NCBI GenBank assembly: GCA_963854565.1
Contig: CAWKZT010000081.1
Location: 1 to 8,011 of the forward strand
Length of the DNA stretch: 8,011 bases
Reading direction: 5' to 3'
Source: CAWKZT01 sp963854565
GTDB taxonomy: Bacteria; Actinomycetota; Acidimicrobiia; Acidimicrobiales; JAHEJN01
Under the pieces are notes generated by a model. The model worked only from the letters and a program-made list of their open reading frames with translations, was not told where the DNA came from and ran no database searches. Of this stretch, positions 1 through 6,813 are shown in pieces; position 1 is the first letter of the stretch; every line of letters starts with the position of its first letter. Position numbers and translations under genes: made by a program.

Positions 1-14
1 AACTAAAACCCGCC

Positions 15-53
15 GGGGGGGGGGGGGGGGGGGGGGCCCCCCCCCCCCCCCCC
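15..53. repeat. G22-C17 homopolymer block, probable assembly artefact
   Basis: Positions 15-36 are 22 consecutive G and positions 37-53 are 17 consecutive C, so the block is a self-complementary inverted repeat with no loop. Natural bacterial DNA rarely keeps such long pure G and C tracts side by side. Poly-G read artefacts or a false join at a contig edge are the simplest explanation. If real, it would be a G-quadruplex/i-motif-prone element just downstream of the ligase stop. Bases 1-14 to its left may not be truly contiguous with the rest. Confidence 0.9.
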
Positions 54-64
54 ACGCCGAGAAC

Positions 65-94
65 GATGAAGTGGATGATGAAATGGATGAAGTG
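65..94. repeat. Short GATGAAGTG imperfect tandem repeat
   Basis: GATGAAGTG occurs at 65-73 and again at 86-94, separated by the related 12-mer GATGATGAAATG at 74-85. The block ends just before the stop codon of the ligase gene (98-100, minus strand), so it lies in that gene's 3' flank. Read on the plus strand it would encode an acidic D/E/V run or, in another frame, M-K-W repeats ending in TAG at 99-101. Neither reading can be followed to the left because of the homopolymer block. Confidence 0.6.
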
Positions 95-97
95 GGG

Positions 98-1651
98 TTA
101 GCGGTCGCGGAGGAAGCGGCGCAGGATCTTGCCGGAAGCAGACTTGGGGATCTCGTCGATGAACTCGACCAGACGGATCTGCTTGTAGGTGGCGACCTTC
201 TCCGACACGTAGTCCTTAACCCACTGCTCGTCGATATCGGCCCCTGGTGACTTGACAATGTAGGCCTTCGGCAGTTCGCCGGCTTCGTCATCAGGAATAC
301 CAATCACCGCAACATCGGCCACCTCATCAGCCACAATAAGCAGCGCCTCAAGCTCGGCCGGCGGAACCTGGAAGCCCTTGAACTTGATGAGCTCCTTGAG
401 GCGATCGACAATCCAGAAGTAGCCGTCTTCGTCGGTGACGGCTATGTCACCGGTATGAAGCCAGCCATCAGGGTCGATAGTTGCCGCGGTTGCTTCTTCG
501 TTGCGGAGATAGCCCAACATGACCTGCGGGCCCCGAATCCATAGCTCACCGGGTTGACCCAAGGCGACATCTTCACCCGTAGTGTCGTCGACCAAACGGC
601 ATTCGGTATTGGGAACAGTGACCCCCACCGAACCTGGCTTGTCGAGAAAGTGCAACGGGTAGGCATGGGACACCGGAGAGAGTTCGGTCATGCCGTAGCC
701 CTGGACTACCGTGGCGCCGATGCGTTCGGTTGCCATATCGGCAATCTCGCCACCGAGTGGGGCGGCACCAGAGAAGATGCGTTCGAGTTTGGTGAGGTCG
801 TAATTGTCGACAATGGGATGCTGGGCCAGAGCCAGGACTATGGGCGGAGCGACAAAAGCCCACGTGCAGTTTTCGTTCTGGTTGATCTCGAGAAACTGGA
901 CAAGATCAAATCGCGGCATGGTGACAATTTTGGCCCCATTGCGCAGGCCCATGTTCATCAAAACTTGCATGCCGTAGATATGGAAGAAAGGGAGCACCGC
1001 GATGAATGCGTCGTTATCACCCAGGGTTATGCCGCCTCCTAATGTTTGCTCGAGATTGGCGACGAGGTTGCGGTGGGTGAGCATGACCCCCTTGCTCGGT
1101 CCGGTAGTACCTGACGAGTAGGGCAACACGACGATGTCAGTCGCAGGGTCAACAGGGACCTGTTCCTCGAGACGAGGCCCGGCGAGGAGATCGCCCACCG
1201 CGGTGGTGCCTTCAACCCCATCGAAGGTGAAGAACTCCTCGACGTCGGTACCTTCGGCGGCTTCGCGGGCGACATCGAGGAACATCTCGATGGTGACCAG
1301 GAATTTGGCCTTGGAGTCGGTGAGTTGGTGATGCACTTCGGTAGCGGTGTAGGTGGGATTGATGGTCGTGGCCGCGCCACCGCAAAAGGCTGCGGCGTGG
1401 AACATTACGGCATATTCAGGGATGTTGGGCGCCAAGATTCCCAACACGTCACCCTTGTTGAAGCCACGGGCTTGGAGCGCTCCCGCAACCAGATGGATAG
1501 CTTCGCCCAACTCGGCGTAGGTAATGGTGCGGCCGCTTGGACCATCGATGAGTGCAGGACGATTACCGAATTCGGCGAACCGTCCGAGAATGTACGGAGT
1601 GAGGGCGATATCGGGAATCTCGACGTCGGGAAAGTTGCTCGCGTAAATCAT
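98..1651 (-). CDS. AMP-forming acyl-CoA ligase, 4-coumarate-CoA ligase-like
   Basis: This is a member of the ANL superfamily that activates a carboxylic acid with ATP to an acyl-adenylate and transfers it to coenzyme A, in the cytoplasm. With the start at 1651 the protein is 517 residues, normal for the 4CL/FadD group. Visible motifs are the phosphate-binding loop SSGTTGPSKG (179-188), FHIYG (about 223-227), SGAAPLG (about 294-300), GYGMTE (318-323), W-L-HTGD (to 402), the hinge region VDRLKELIKFKG (about 415-426) and the C-terminal PKSASGKILRR, whose lysine (about 508) is the expected adenylation residue. All core motifs are intact. The start at 1651 is preferred because MIYASNFPDVEIPD resembles the usual 4CL N-terminus and AGGGA lies five bases upstream; an in-frame ATG at 1687 would add 12 residues. 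The substrate (aromatic or fatty acid) cannot be read from the sequence. The gene lies 74 bases downstream of the acetyltransferase and may share its transcript. Confidence 0.95.
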   Translation of the reverse strand: MIYASNFPDVEIPDIALTPYILGRFAEFGNRPALIDGPSGRTITYAELGEAIHLVAGALQARGFNKGDVLGILAPNIPEYAVMFHAAAFCGGAATTINPTYTATEVHHQLTDSKAKFLVTIEMFLDVAREAAEGTDVEEFFTFDGVEGTTAVGDLLAGPRLEEQVPVDPATDIVVLPYSSGTTGPSKGVMLTHRNLVANLEQTLGGGITLGDNDAFIAVLPFFHIYGMQVLMNMGLRNGAKIVTMPRFDLVQFLEINQNENCTWAFVAPPIVLALAQHPIVDNYDLTKLERIFSGAAPLGGEIADMATERIGATVVQGYGMTELSPVSHAYPLHFLDKPGSVGVTVPNTECRLVDDTTGEDVALGQPGELWIRGPQVMLGYLRNEEATAATIDPDGWLHTGDIAVTDEDGYFWIVDRLKELIKFKGFQVPPAELEALLIVADEVADVAVIGIPDDEAGELPKAYIVKSPGADIDEQWVKDYVSEKVATYKQIRLVEFIDEIPKSASGKILRRFLRDR

Positions 1652-1725
1652 GGTTGTCCCTAAGAGTGGCGGTGTACGAACGCCCATTGTGCCCCAAAAT
1701 AGCGACCGAGGCGACCTATGGATGC

Positions 1726-2193
1726 CTAGGTCAGCAGTTTCTCGAAGAAGTGGGTTGGGTTAGGGTCATCGTTGTAGCGGTCGATGGCCACATAACCCGA
1801 CGATTTGTAGAGGGCGATGGCCTCAACAAGGGTTTCGTTGGTGTCGAGACGGAGAACGCGGTGCCCGTAAGCAACGGCTGAGCTTTCGAGTGCTTGAAGC
1901 AATTGACGGCCCAGGCCGCGGCCCCGCACAGAAGTGTCGAGCCACATCCGTTTAATCTCGCCCGTGTGGGCTCCTAGTGGGCGGATCCCTCCGCACGCAA
2001 CCGGCTTGTTTTGGAAATACGCGACGAGAAATTGACCATCGGGTGAACGCATAGCGTCGATATCTAGGGCATGGGCGCCTGCCATGTCGAACCCGCGGGC
2101 GAAGCGAGATTCTAGTTCGGTAAAATACTGTTGCATACACCAGACAGCATCAACCTGATCGGGCTCAACGGCGCGGAACTCTATGTCGGTCAT
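1726..2193 (-). CDS. GNAT family N-acetyltransferase
   Basis: This 155-residue protein matches the size of a single-domain GCN5-related acetyltransferase, which transfers the acetyl group of acetyl-CoA to an amine. The acetyl-CoA pyrophosphate-binding motif A is clear: IKRMWLDTSVRGRGLG at 80-95, with the R-G-x-G-x-G type loop at 90-95 followed by helix residues RQLLQALE. The motif B region LYKSSGYVAI (128-137) carries the family's typical F/Y-x-x-x-G-F/Y signature. The acceptor substrate is unknown. The ATG at 2191-2193 has only a weak Shine-Dalgarno sequence. It follows the permease gene by 61 bases on the same strand with no obvious terminator between, so it may be the third gene of that transcript, though nothing ties it functionally to the transporter. 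Confidence 0.93.
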   Translation of the reverse strand: MTDIEFRAVEPDQVDAVWCMQQYFTELESRFARGFDMAGAHALDIDAMRSPDGQFLVAYFQNKPVACGGIRPLGAHTGEIKRMWLDTSVRGRGLGRQLLQALESSAVAYGHRVLRLDTNETLVEAIALYKSSGYVAIDRYNDDPNPTHFFEKLLT

Positions 2194-2254
2194 CGACTCA
2201 ATCTACCGAAGAGGCGGGTTGGCGCCGGTTTTGGTGGCTCGAGAAATTGAACAC

Positions 2255-5137
2255 CTACTGGTGGGAAATTGCATCCAGTACGTTGAGTTTTGAGGCTCGG
2301 CGAGCGGGCAAGGCGGCCGCAAACAGACCGGCCATGGCCGCGAGGAAGATATAGATCAGGAGTTGTCCGTACGGGATATCTAGTTGGCTAACGAAGCTGT
2401 CAGGAATGACCTGAACGGCGATCACTCCGAGGACTAGGCCCAGACCAACGCCGAGAAGGCCTCCGAAGATCGACACGATGACACCTTCGAACCGGACCAT
2501 CCGGCGAACCTGTTGTGCGGTCATACCTACTGCTCGAACGAGACCGAGTTCGCGGGTGCGTTCGAAGACGGAAAGGGCCAACGTGTTGGTCACGCCTACT
2601 AGGGCAATGACCACGGCCAACCCAAGAAGTACGTTGATTATGAGCAGGAGATCGTCAATGGTGGATGCGATTGAGTCGCGGTACTCGTCCACTGTTTCGA
2701 TGTTGAGTTGTGGGTAGCTCAAGCCGATAGCGGATTGGAGTGCGGCGCGAACTTCTTCTTCAGAGAAGCCATCGGCGGCGATGGCCGAAACGAACTGATC
2801 GGTTGTGCTTGTGAACTTGCGGTTCCATAAGTCGAGGTCGACCACCCGGTCGCCCAACAGTGCGTTATCGCTGTAGACGCCGGCAACGGTTAGCTGTTCA
2901 ACCGAACCATCGTTGAATCCAACAGGAAAGGTGGAGCCGACCTCAAGGTGGCGGTCCTCGGCGAAGTCTTCGTGCAGGAGTATGGCATTGGGGCCTATGA
3001 GCGAGTCGTCGCGGTCTAGGTAGCCCAAAAACATGTGACGGTCGGTAGCGGTGAGGTCGGTGGCGCGACCATCGAAGGTGTCTTCGCTTGTTTCGCCGTC
3101 GACTGTCTTGGTGATGCTGAATGCTTCCGTGCTATAGCGAAAGGCAGCCACCTCTTCGATTTCCGGCAGTGTGCCCATGGTGATAGCGACTTCACTGCTG
3201 AAGGACTGGGAGGGGTCCCCATTGCCAGGGGGAGTGATGAACCAATCAGCAACTACGGCGTCTTGAAGAACATCAGAGAACGATGCCTTTAATGACGATC
3301 CAACAATTGAGGCACTGGTTACGAGAGCCAGGCCAATCATGAGTGCCGCAGCGGTGGACGCAGTGCGGTAGGGGTTCCGGCTGGCGTTCTCGCGAGCTAG
3401 ACGACCGGTGACGCGAAACCCGGCGGGCACGGTGTCGAGAGCGAGCCACGCAGCCATCGCACAAAATGCCGCAGGAATGAGCAACGGCAAACTCCCCGGC
3501 AACGAGGTAAGAGCCCCTTTGATGGAGATCACCGTGAGCAGACCGGCGCCGATACCCAAAATGCCAACAACTAGTGAGGTCGGCACACGACCAACGAGCG
3601 AAGCTACTGGACGGGCCAACATGGGACTGACTTTGTTGACACCGAGAAAAGTGACTACCGCACCGGCGCCGAGGAGGACAAGCGTTCGTCCGGTGCCAAA
3701 GTCAACGGTGGCTGATAGCAGGAGATAAATGATGCCGACCGCGAGCAGCACGAATCGGCTGAGGTTGCGGTCGATGCGTTTGGCACCAGCGCTGATCAGA
3801 CCAGCCCCAACGGGAGCGAGAACTAGTAGCCCTTGCCATTCGCCAGCGATGCCCACAGCGGCAACCAGTAGTCCGAGAACGACCAGACCAGCACCCAACT
3901 TGGGTCGATGCTTTGTGTTGTCAGTTTGTAGGCGAACGTCATCACGCAGAGCGGCCATGGGGGACACCTTGCGGGCCTTGATGGCCGGTGAAACCGCCGA
4001 CACCACCGTTATGCCGATGCCAACGAAAATGCCATAAAGGAAGGTGGCCGGGTTGAGGGGTAGTCCGAATCCTTCTGGTCCGAATTCGAGAGCGGCGAGC
4101 AACCAACGTAGAAAGATGGCCAACGCGTAACCAAAAATGATGCCGAGCACCGTCGCAATGATGCCGACAATGAACGCTTCAAGAATGACCGAACGGGTGA
4201 TTTGGCCGCCGCTGGCGCCTAACGCGCGCAGTAGGCCGAACTCGCGGATGCGTTGGCCGATGAGAATGGTGAAGGTGTTGTAAATGATGAAAGCGGAAAC
4301 AATCAAGATGATGAATGCGAAGGTGAGCAAGACGGTTTGGAAAATGGCGATGACTTCATCAAACTCCGCAGTCTGTTCGTCGACGATGACCTCCTGAGTA
4401 ACGACTTCGAGCCCGTCCGGCAAAGCTTGGGCGATTTTTTCGGTAACTAAATCCAGGTCTGCGCCATCGGCTAACTCGACGACGATGTCGTCGTAGCCTT
4501 CACCGTTGTTCAACAAGGCGACGGCATCCTGTGTCTCGAAGGCAATGAGTTTGGCGCCAACGAGAGCAGTTTCTTCGGGGTCAGCAAAGCTGAACGTGCC
4601 AACCAACTCGAATTCGGCGGTGCCGTGAGGGGTAAGCACGTTGTAACTATCCCCAACAATGAAGTCGCCCTCTTCTGCCGCGGCGATGTCCATTGATATT
4701 TCGCCAGGAGCCTCGGGCGGGCGACCTTCGGCCACAAAGAGCACTCGGTCGGCTGTTTCGGTCTCCCAATTGAGGCCGATGTTGGGAGGGCCATTTGTGG
4801 TAGCGGCTTCGCCGTTGGCCTGAATGGCGATGACGTTAAGTTCGAAGATGCGTGGTTGGGCGGCGGCGACGCCAGGGATACCAGCTATCTGTGCTTGGAC
4901 GTCCACTGGCACCGGCGCAGATTCGATTCGGTCGCCGAATTGGATTTCCGAGCGAACGGCCAGGTCGAAGCCGCTTTGGATATCGCCCGAAAGATCGTCA
5001 AAGGTGGCGCGCATCGAATCGGTAAATACGAATACCGCGATCGTGAACGTGACGCCGAGCGTCACCGCGATGAGGGTGAGCAAGAACCGCCACTTATTGG
5101 CGAGGAAGTTCTTGAATGTGAGCTTGAGGAGCGTCAT
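2255..5137 (-). CDS. ABC transporter permease, double FtsX/MacB-type, 960 residues
   Basis: This is the membrane subunit of an ABC system of the MacB/LolCE/FtsX superfamily, which couples cytoplasmic ATP hydrolysis to movement of extracytoplasmic domains. The N-terminal helix (about 18-40) leads into a large outer domain (about 41-262). A first FtsX module follows, with helices near 265-290, 320-345 and 365-383. Between modules lies a hydrophobic stretch with about six further helices (414-568), then a helix near 596-613, a second outer domain (about 614-826) and a second FtsX module with helices near 829-853, 884-910 and 926-945. The cytoplasmic coupling motif appears twice, IREFGLLRALGAS (298-310) and TRELGLVRAVGMT (861-873), and each module ends in a similar basic segment (SPAIKARKVSPMAAL and LPARRASKLNVLDAI). 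Two FtsX modules on one chain mean a single polypeptide could supply both transmembrane halves. The start lies one base past the ATPase stop (TGACATG), with little Shine-Dalgarno sequence, suggesting translational coupling. The cargo is unknown. Confidence 0.95.
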   Translation of the reverse strand: MTLLKLTFKNFLANKWRFLLTLIAVTLGVTFTIAVFVFTDSMRATFDDLSGDIQSGFDLAVRSEIQFGDRIESAPVPVDVQAQIAGIPGVAAAQPRIFELNVIAIQANGEAATTNGPPNIGLNWETETADRVLFVAEGRPPEAPGEISMDIAAAEEGDFIVGDSYNVLTPHGTAEFELVGTFSFADPEETALVGAKLIAFETQDAVALLNNGEGYDDIVVELADGADLDLVTEKIAQALPDGLEVVTQEVIVDEQTAEFDEVIAIFQTVLLTFAFIILIVSAFIIYNTFTILIGQRIREFGLLRALGASGGQITRSVILEAFIVGIIATVLGIIFGYALAIFLRWLLAALEFGPEGFGLPLNPATFLYGIFVGIGITVVSAVSPAIKARKVSPMAALRDDVRLQTDNTKHRPKLGAGLVVLGLLVAAVGIAGEWQGLLVLAPVGAGLISAGAKRIDRNLSRFVLLAVGIIYLLLSATVDFGTGRTLVLLGAGAVVTFLGVNKVSPMLARPVASLVGRVPTSLVVGILGIGAGLLTVISIKGALTSLPGSLPLLIPAAFCAMAAWLALDTVPAGFRVTGRLARENASRNPYRTASTAAALMIGLALVTSASIVGSSLKASFSDVLQDAVVADWFITPPGNGDPSQSFSSEVAITMGTLPEIEEVAAFRYSTEAFSITKTVDGETSEDTFDGRATDLTATDRHMFLGYLDRDDSLIGPNAILLHEDFAEDRHLEVGSTFPVGFNDGSVEQLTVAGVYSDNALLGDRVVDLDLWNRKFTSTTDQFVSAIAADGFSEEEVRAALQSAIGLSYPQLNIETVDEYRDSIASTIDDLLLIINVLLGLAVVIALVGVTNTLALSVFERTRELGLVRAVGMTAQQVRRMVRFEGVIVSIFGGLLGVGLGLVLGVIAVQVIPDSFVSQLDIPYGQLLIYIFLAAMAGLFAAALPARRASKLNVLDAISHQ

Positions 5138-5138
5138 G

Positions 5139-5894
5139 TCAGTCGCCGAGGTGGCGCAAGCAATCGAAGATGTCGTCGGCGGTGGGGTTATCCATCCGGT
5201 TAACTACGGCACCATCGGCCAAGAAGACCACTCGGTCGGCGAATGCCGCGGCGTTGGCATCGTGGGTGACCATCACGATGGTTTGTCCCAGCGTGTCGAC
5301 GGCTTGGCGCATGAACTCGAGGATTTCTGAGCCGGTGCGACTATCGAGGTTGCCCGTTGGTTCGTCGGCAAAAATGATGTCGGGCCGACTAGCCATGGCT
5401 CGTGCCACGGCGACACGTTGTTGCTGCCCACCGGAAAGTTCGTTGGGTCGATGGGTAAGACGATCTGCTAGACCAACAGCGGTGACCACCTGATCGAGCC
5501 AAGCAGGATCTGGCGTGATGCCGGCCAGGTCCATCGGCAGGGTGATGTTCTCGATAGCGCTGAGGGTGGGCACCAGATTAAAGGCTTGGAAGATGAACCC
5601 CAGACGGTCACGGCGCAACAATGTGAGTTCTTTGTCCGAAAGGGCGGTGAGGTCGTCGGTGCCGATGAAGACGTTGCCACCACTTAGTTCGTCGAGCCCT
5701 GCCATGCAGTGCATGAGGGTGGACTTTCCTGACCCGGATGGACCCATGATGGCGGTGAACTTGCCGGTGTGAAATGCCACATCGACATCGTCGAGGGCAA
5801 CAACTTGATTGTCGCCTTCACCGTAGACTTTCCGTGCTTTTTGGGCGAGAGCCGCGACGGTCGAGGAAACAGTTGCGGGGGGAGCATCAGTCAT
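5139..5894 (-). CDS. ABC transporter ATP-binding protein, LolD/MacB type
   Basis: This 251-residue cytoplasmic nucleotide-binding subunit powers the permease encoded directly after it. All catalytic motifs are present in order: Walker A GPSGSGKST (51-59), Q-loop FQAFNLVP (Q103), signature LSGGQQQR (153-160), Walker B IIFADEPTG (173-181), the D-loop following it (NLDS, 182-185) and the H-loop histidine (H211 in VTHD). The combination of FQ-x-FNL-x-P, LSGGQQQRVAVARA and ADEPTGNLDS is characteristic of the LolD/MacB/FtsE-like group, which works with FtsX-type permeases. The first 20 or so residues form a poorly conserved leader before the domain. The ATG at 5892-5894 is the only in-frame ATG before the Walker A motif and is preceded by GGAC very close by. 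The TAGATT about 12 bases upstream could be a -10 element of a nearly leaderless transcript, but this is weak. The gene ends one base before the permease start. Confidence 0.96.
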   Translation of the reverse strand: MTDAPPATVSSTVAALAQKARKVYGEGDNQVVALDDVDVAFHTGKFTAIMGPSGSGKSTLMHCMAGLDELSGGNVFIGTDDLTALSDKELTLLRRDRLGFIFQAFNLVPTLSAIENITLPMDLAGITPDPAWLDQVVTAVGLADRLTHRPNELSGGQQQRVAVARAMASRPDIIFADEPTGNLDSRTGSEILEFMRQAVDTLGQTIVMVTHDANAAAFADRVVFLADGAVVNRMDNPTADDIFDCLRHLGD

Positions 5895-6001
5895 CCGTCC
5901 AATCTATCCAGCAACGTGAAAATCCACAGCGTCACTAGCCAGGGGTTGCGTAGTGCGACCGGGGCCACCGATGAGGCCTTGCAATATGGCATCCCGGACG
6001 C

Positions 6002-6038
6002 GCAACGGCCCCCAGCTCGAAGAGCCAGGGGCCGTTGC
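6002..6038 (-). terminator. Strong hairpin after the 102-residue membrane protein gene
   Basis: GCAACGGCCCC (6002-6012) pairs perfectly with GGGGCCGTTGC (6028-6038), an 11-bp GC-rich stem. The 15-base interior adds a further 4-bp stem, GCTC (6015-6018) with GAGC (6022-6025), around a GAA loop. It begins 18 bases past the stop codon of the minus-strand gene at 6057-6365 and precedes the ABC operon, where a terminator is expected. There is no T-tract on either side, so intrinsic termination is inferred from position and stem strength only. Confidence 0.65.
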
Positions 6039-6056
6039 TAAATCAGAAATACGGAC

Positions 6057-6365
6057 TTAGGCTCGCATGCCCTTTGCGATTGCTCCGACGACAGCGTCCT
6101 TTACCGGAACCATGCCGACGATGATGATGCCGTTGATTACGAAGCTCATCCATTCTTCGCGGATAGCGCCGGTGAAGACGTTCACAATATGAATGTCGAG
6201 AAGCCAGACCATACCGATGGCAACAGCCACCTCAAGATGGCCTCCAACCAAGGGCAGCTTCCGCACTATGTCGGAAGCCCCAGCGAGGTCGAGGACAGAG
6301 TTAATAATGGCCATTACGCCACCAAGCGCAATCGCCATAGCTAGCAAAGCTGCAACGGTGTACAT
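6057..6365 (-). CDS. Small multi-pass membrane protein, unknown function
   Basis: I do not recognise this 102-residue protein. It is mostly hydrophobic, with likely membrane segments near 4-28, 44-66 and 72-88 and a short basic C-terminal tail (KGMRA). A charged linker DIVRKLP (32-38) separates the first two segments and REEW (69-72) the last two. It has no cysteines or recognisable catalytic motif. Size and topology are compatible with a holin-like or small transport-accessory protein, but no endolysin or other phage gene adjoins it, so I do not assign that. The start at 6365 is well supported: AGGGGA lies about eight bases upstream on the minus strand. The gene stands alone, with a structured upstream region (6366-6517) and a strong hairpin behind it, so it is probably a monocistronic, regulated unit. 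Confidence 0.75.
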   Translation of the reverse strand: MYTVAALLAMAIALGGVMAIINSVLDLAGASDIVRKLPLVGGHLEVAVAIGMVWLLDIHIVNVFTGAIREEWMSFVINGIIIVGMVPVKDAVVGAIAKGMRA

Positions 6366-6374
6366 AGTTTGTTT

Positions 6375-6379
6375 CCCCT
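6375..6379 (-). promoter_or_regulatory. Ribosome-binding site for the 6057-6365 gene
   Basis: On the minus strand this reads AGGGG, nine bases before the ATG at 6363-6365, within AAAGGGGAAAC. It is the clearest Shine-Dalgarno sequence in the window and fixes the start of the small membrane protein. A CCC at 6382-6384 lies three bases upstream and could pair with it weakly. Confidence 0.7.
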
Positions 6380-6381
6380 TT

Positions 6382-6410
6382 GGGTCCGTAGACCCGATTT
6401 ACAAATCGGG
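6382..6410 (-). promoter_or_regulatory. Two overlapping, mutually exclusive leader hairpins
   Basis: CCCGATTT (6393-6400) and AAATCGGG (6403-6410) form an 8-bp inverted repeat with a two-base centre, realistically a 7-bp stem with a four-base loop. GGGTC (6382-6386) and GACCC (6391-6395) form a 5-bp stem with a CGTA loop. Both use bases 6393-6395, so they cannot form together. They sit in the presumed 5' leader of the 102-residue membrane protein gene, 16-45 bases before its start and next to its Shine-Dalgarno sequence. The arrangement could allow a switch in translation, or part of it could be a DNA operator. The pairing is seen; regulation is inferred. Confidence 0.45.
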
Positions 6411-6447
6411 CATTCGTCCGATTTTGTTTCAAGTTTCTGACTAGTTT

Positions 6448-6462
6448 TAACACAGAGTGTTA
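6448..6462. promoter_or_regulatory. 15-bp palindrome TAACACAGAGTGTTA, operator-like
   Basis: TAACAC (6448-6453) and GTGTTA (6457-6462) are perfect inverted copies around AGA. The spacing and symmetry suit a dimeric helix-turn-helix repressor. It overlaps the proposed -10 element of the promoter for the 102-residue membrane protein gene, where a bound repressor would block transcription. No regulator gene is next to it, so the binding protein is unknown. Confidence 0.4.
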
Positions 6463-6487
6463 CATCGACGCTGCGATAGTTCTTGAA
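6459..6487 (-). promoter_or_regulatory. Possible promoter of the 6057-6365 gene
   Basis: On the minus strand TTCAAG (6482-6487) and TGTAAC (6459-6464) are separated by exactly 17 bases. The -10 matches TATAAT at four of six positions and the -35 matches TTGACA at three of six, so the case rests mainly on spacing and location. It would give a leader of about 85-90 bases carrying the two hairpins. The -10 overlaps the palindrome and the -35 lies within the direct repeat. Confidence 0.25.
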
Positions 6488-6517
6488 TTTGTAACATTTA
6501 GTTCTTGGATTCGTAAC
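6478..6517. repeat. Imperfect 18-bp direct repeat with 22-bp period
   Basis: AGTTCTTGAATTTGTAAC (6478-6495) recurs as AGTTCTTGGATTCGTAAC (6500-6517), with 16 of 18 bases identical. The 22-base offset is close to two helical turns, so both copies face the same side of DNA, as for tandem activator or repressor sites. They lie immediately upstream of, and partly overlap, the proposed promoter of the 102-residue membrane protein gene. A chance micro-duplication is the alternative. Confidence 0.5.
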
Positions 6518-6795
6518 GGTTAGACATTTCAAATCTGATAAAAGGGCTGTGTCTTGAATGGCACAGGAGTGTGTGGGCCCAGCCGAGGTGCGCAAAGCGA
6601 AGAAGGCGTCGCCGGTTACGGGATCTATTTGTGTCTCCTCCAAAGGGATGACATGTCGCTGCTGTTGGCAGCATCGCGCTGGCACTGACTACGGTGATGA
6701 GGACCGTGGGGATGTTGACCGCGTTTCTATTCGCCCAAGGAAAAAATACTATGACCACAGCGCGACGCCCCGAGCCCCGACAGAAATGACCGGGA

Positions 6796-6813
6796 ATTCC
6801 AATAGTTTGGAAT
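6796..6813 (-). terminator. Weak AT-rich hairpin after the 6820-7431 gene
   Basis: ATTCCAA (6796-6802) and TTGGAAT (6807-6813) are perfect inverted copies around TAGT. The stem starts six bases past the stop codon of the minus-strand gene at 6820-7431. It could be a weak terminator or mRNA 3'-end structure. The 7-bp stem has only two GC pairs and no T-tract follows, so an operator-type palindrome is equally possible. Confidence 0.3.

Noticed and set aside
554..1042. Long plus-strand open frame antisense to the ligase gene
   Set aside because: It lies wholly inside a gene with all family motifs on the other strand, has no domain, and is a typical antisense shadow in GC-rich DNA.
2194..2254. 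Terminator between the permease and acetyltransferase genes
   Set aside because: Only a GGCGCC palindrome without a loop is present; there is no stable stem-loop or T-tract.
4824..5330. Plus-strand open frame antisense to the ATPase-permease junction
   Set aside because: It spans the start of one well-supported gene and the end of another on the minus strand; its product is low-complexity and motif-free.
6057..6365. Holin assignment for the small membrane protein
   Set aside because: Size and helices are compatible, but there is no endolysin, phage structural gene or integrase in the window.
6341..6685. Minus-strand 114-codon frame across the regulatory gap
   Set aside because: It overlaps the well-supported start and ribosome-binding site of the 6057-6365 gene, has no ribosome-binding site of its own, and shows no domain; its middle reads protein-like but only for about 35 residues.
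6498..6758. Minus-strand GTG-start frame with a signal-peptide-like beginning
   Set aside because: The hydrophobic stretch is short and interrupted; the rest is R/S/H-rich without any motif, and the frame ends in the direct repeat.
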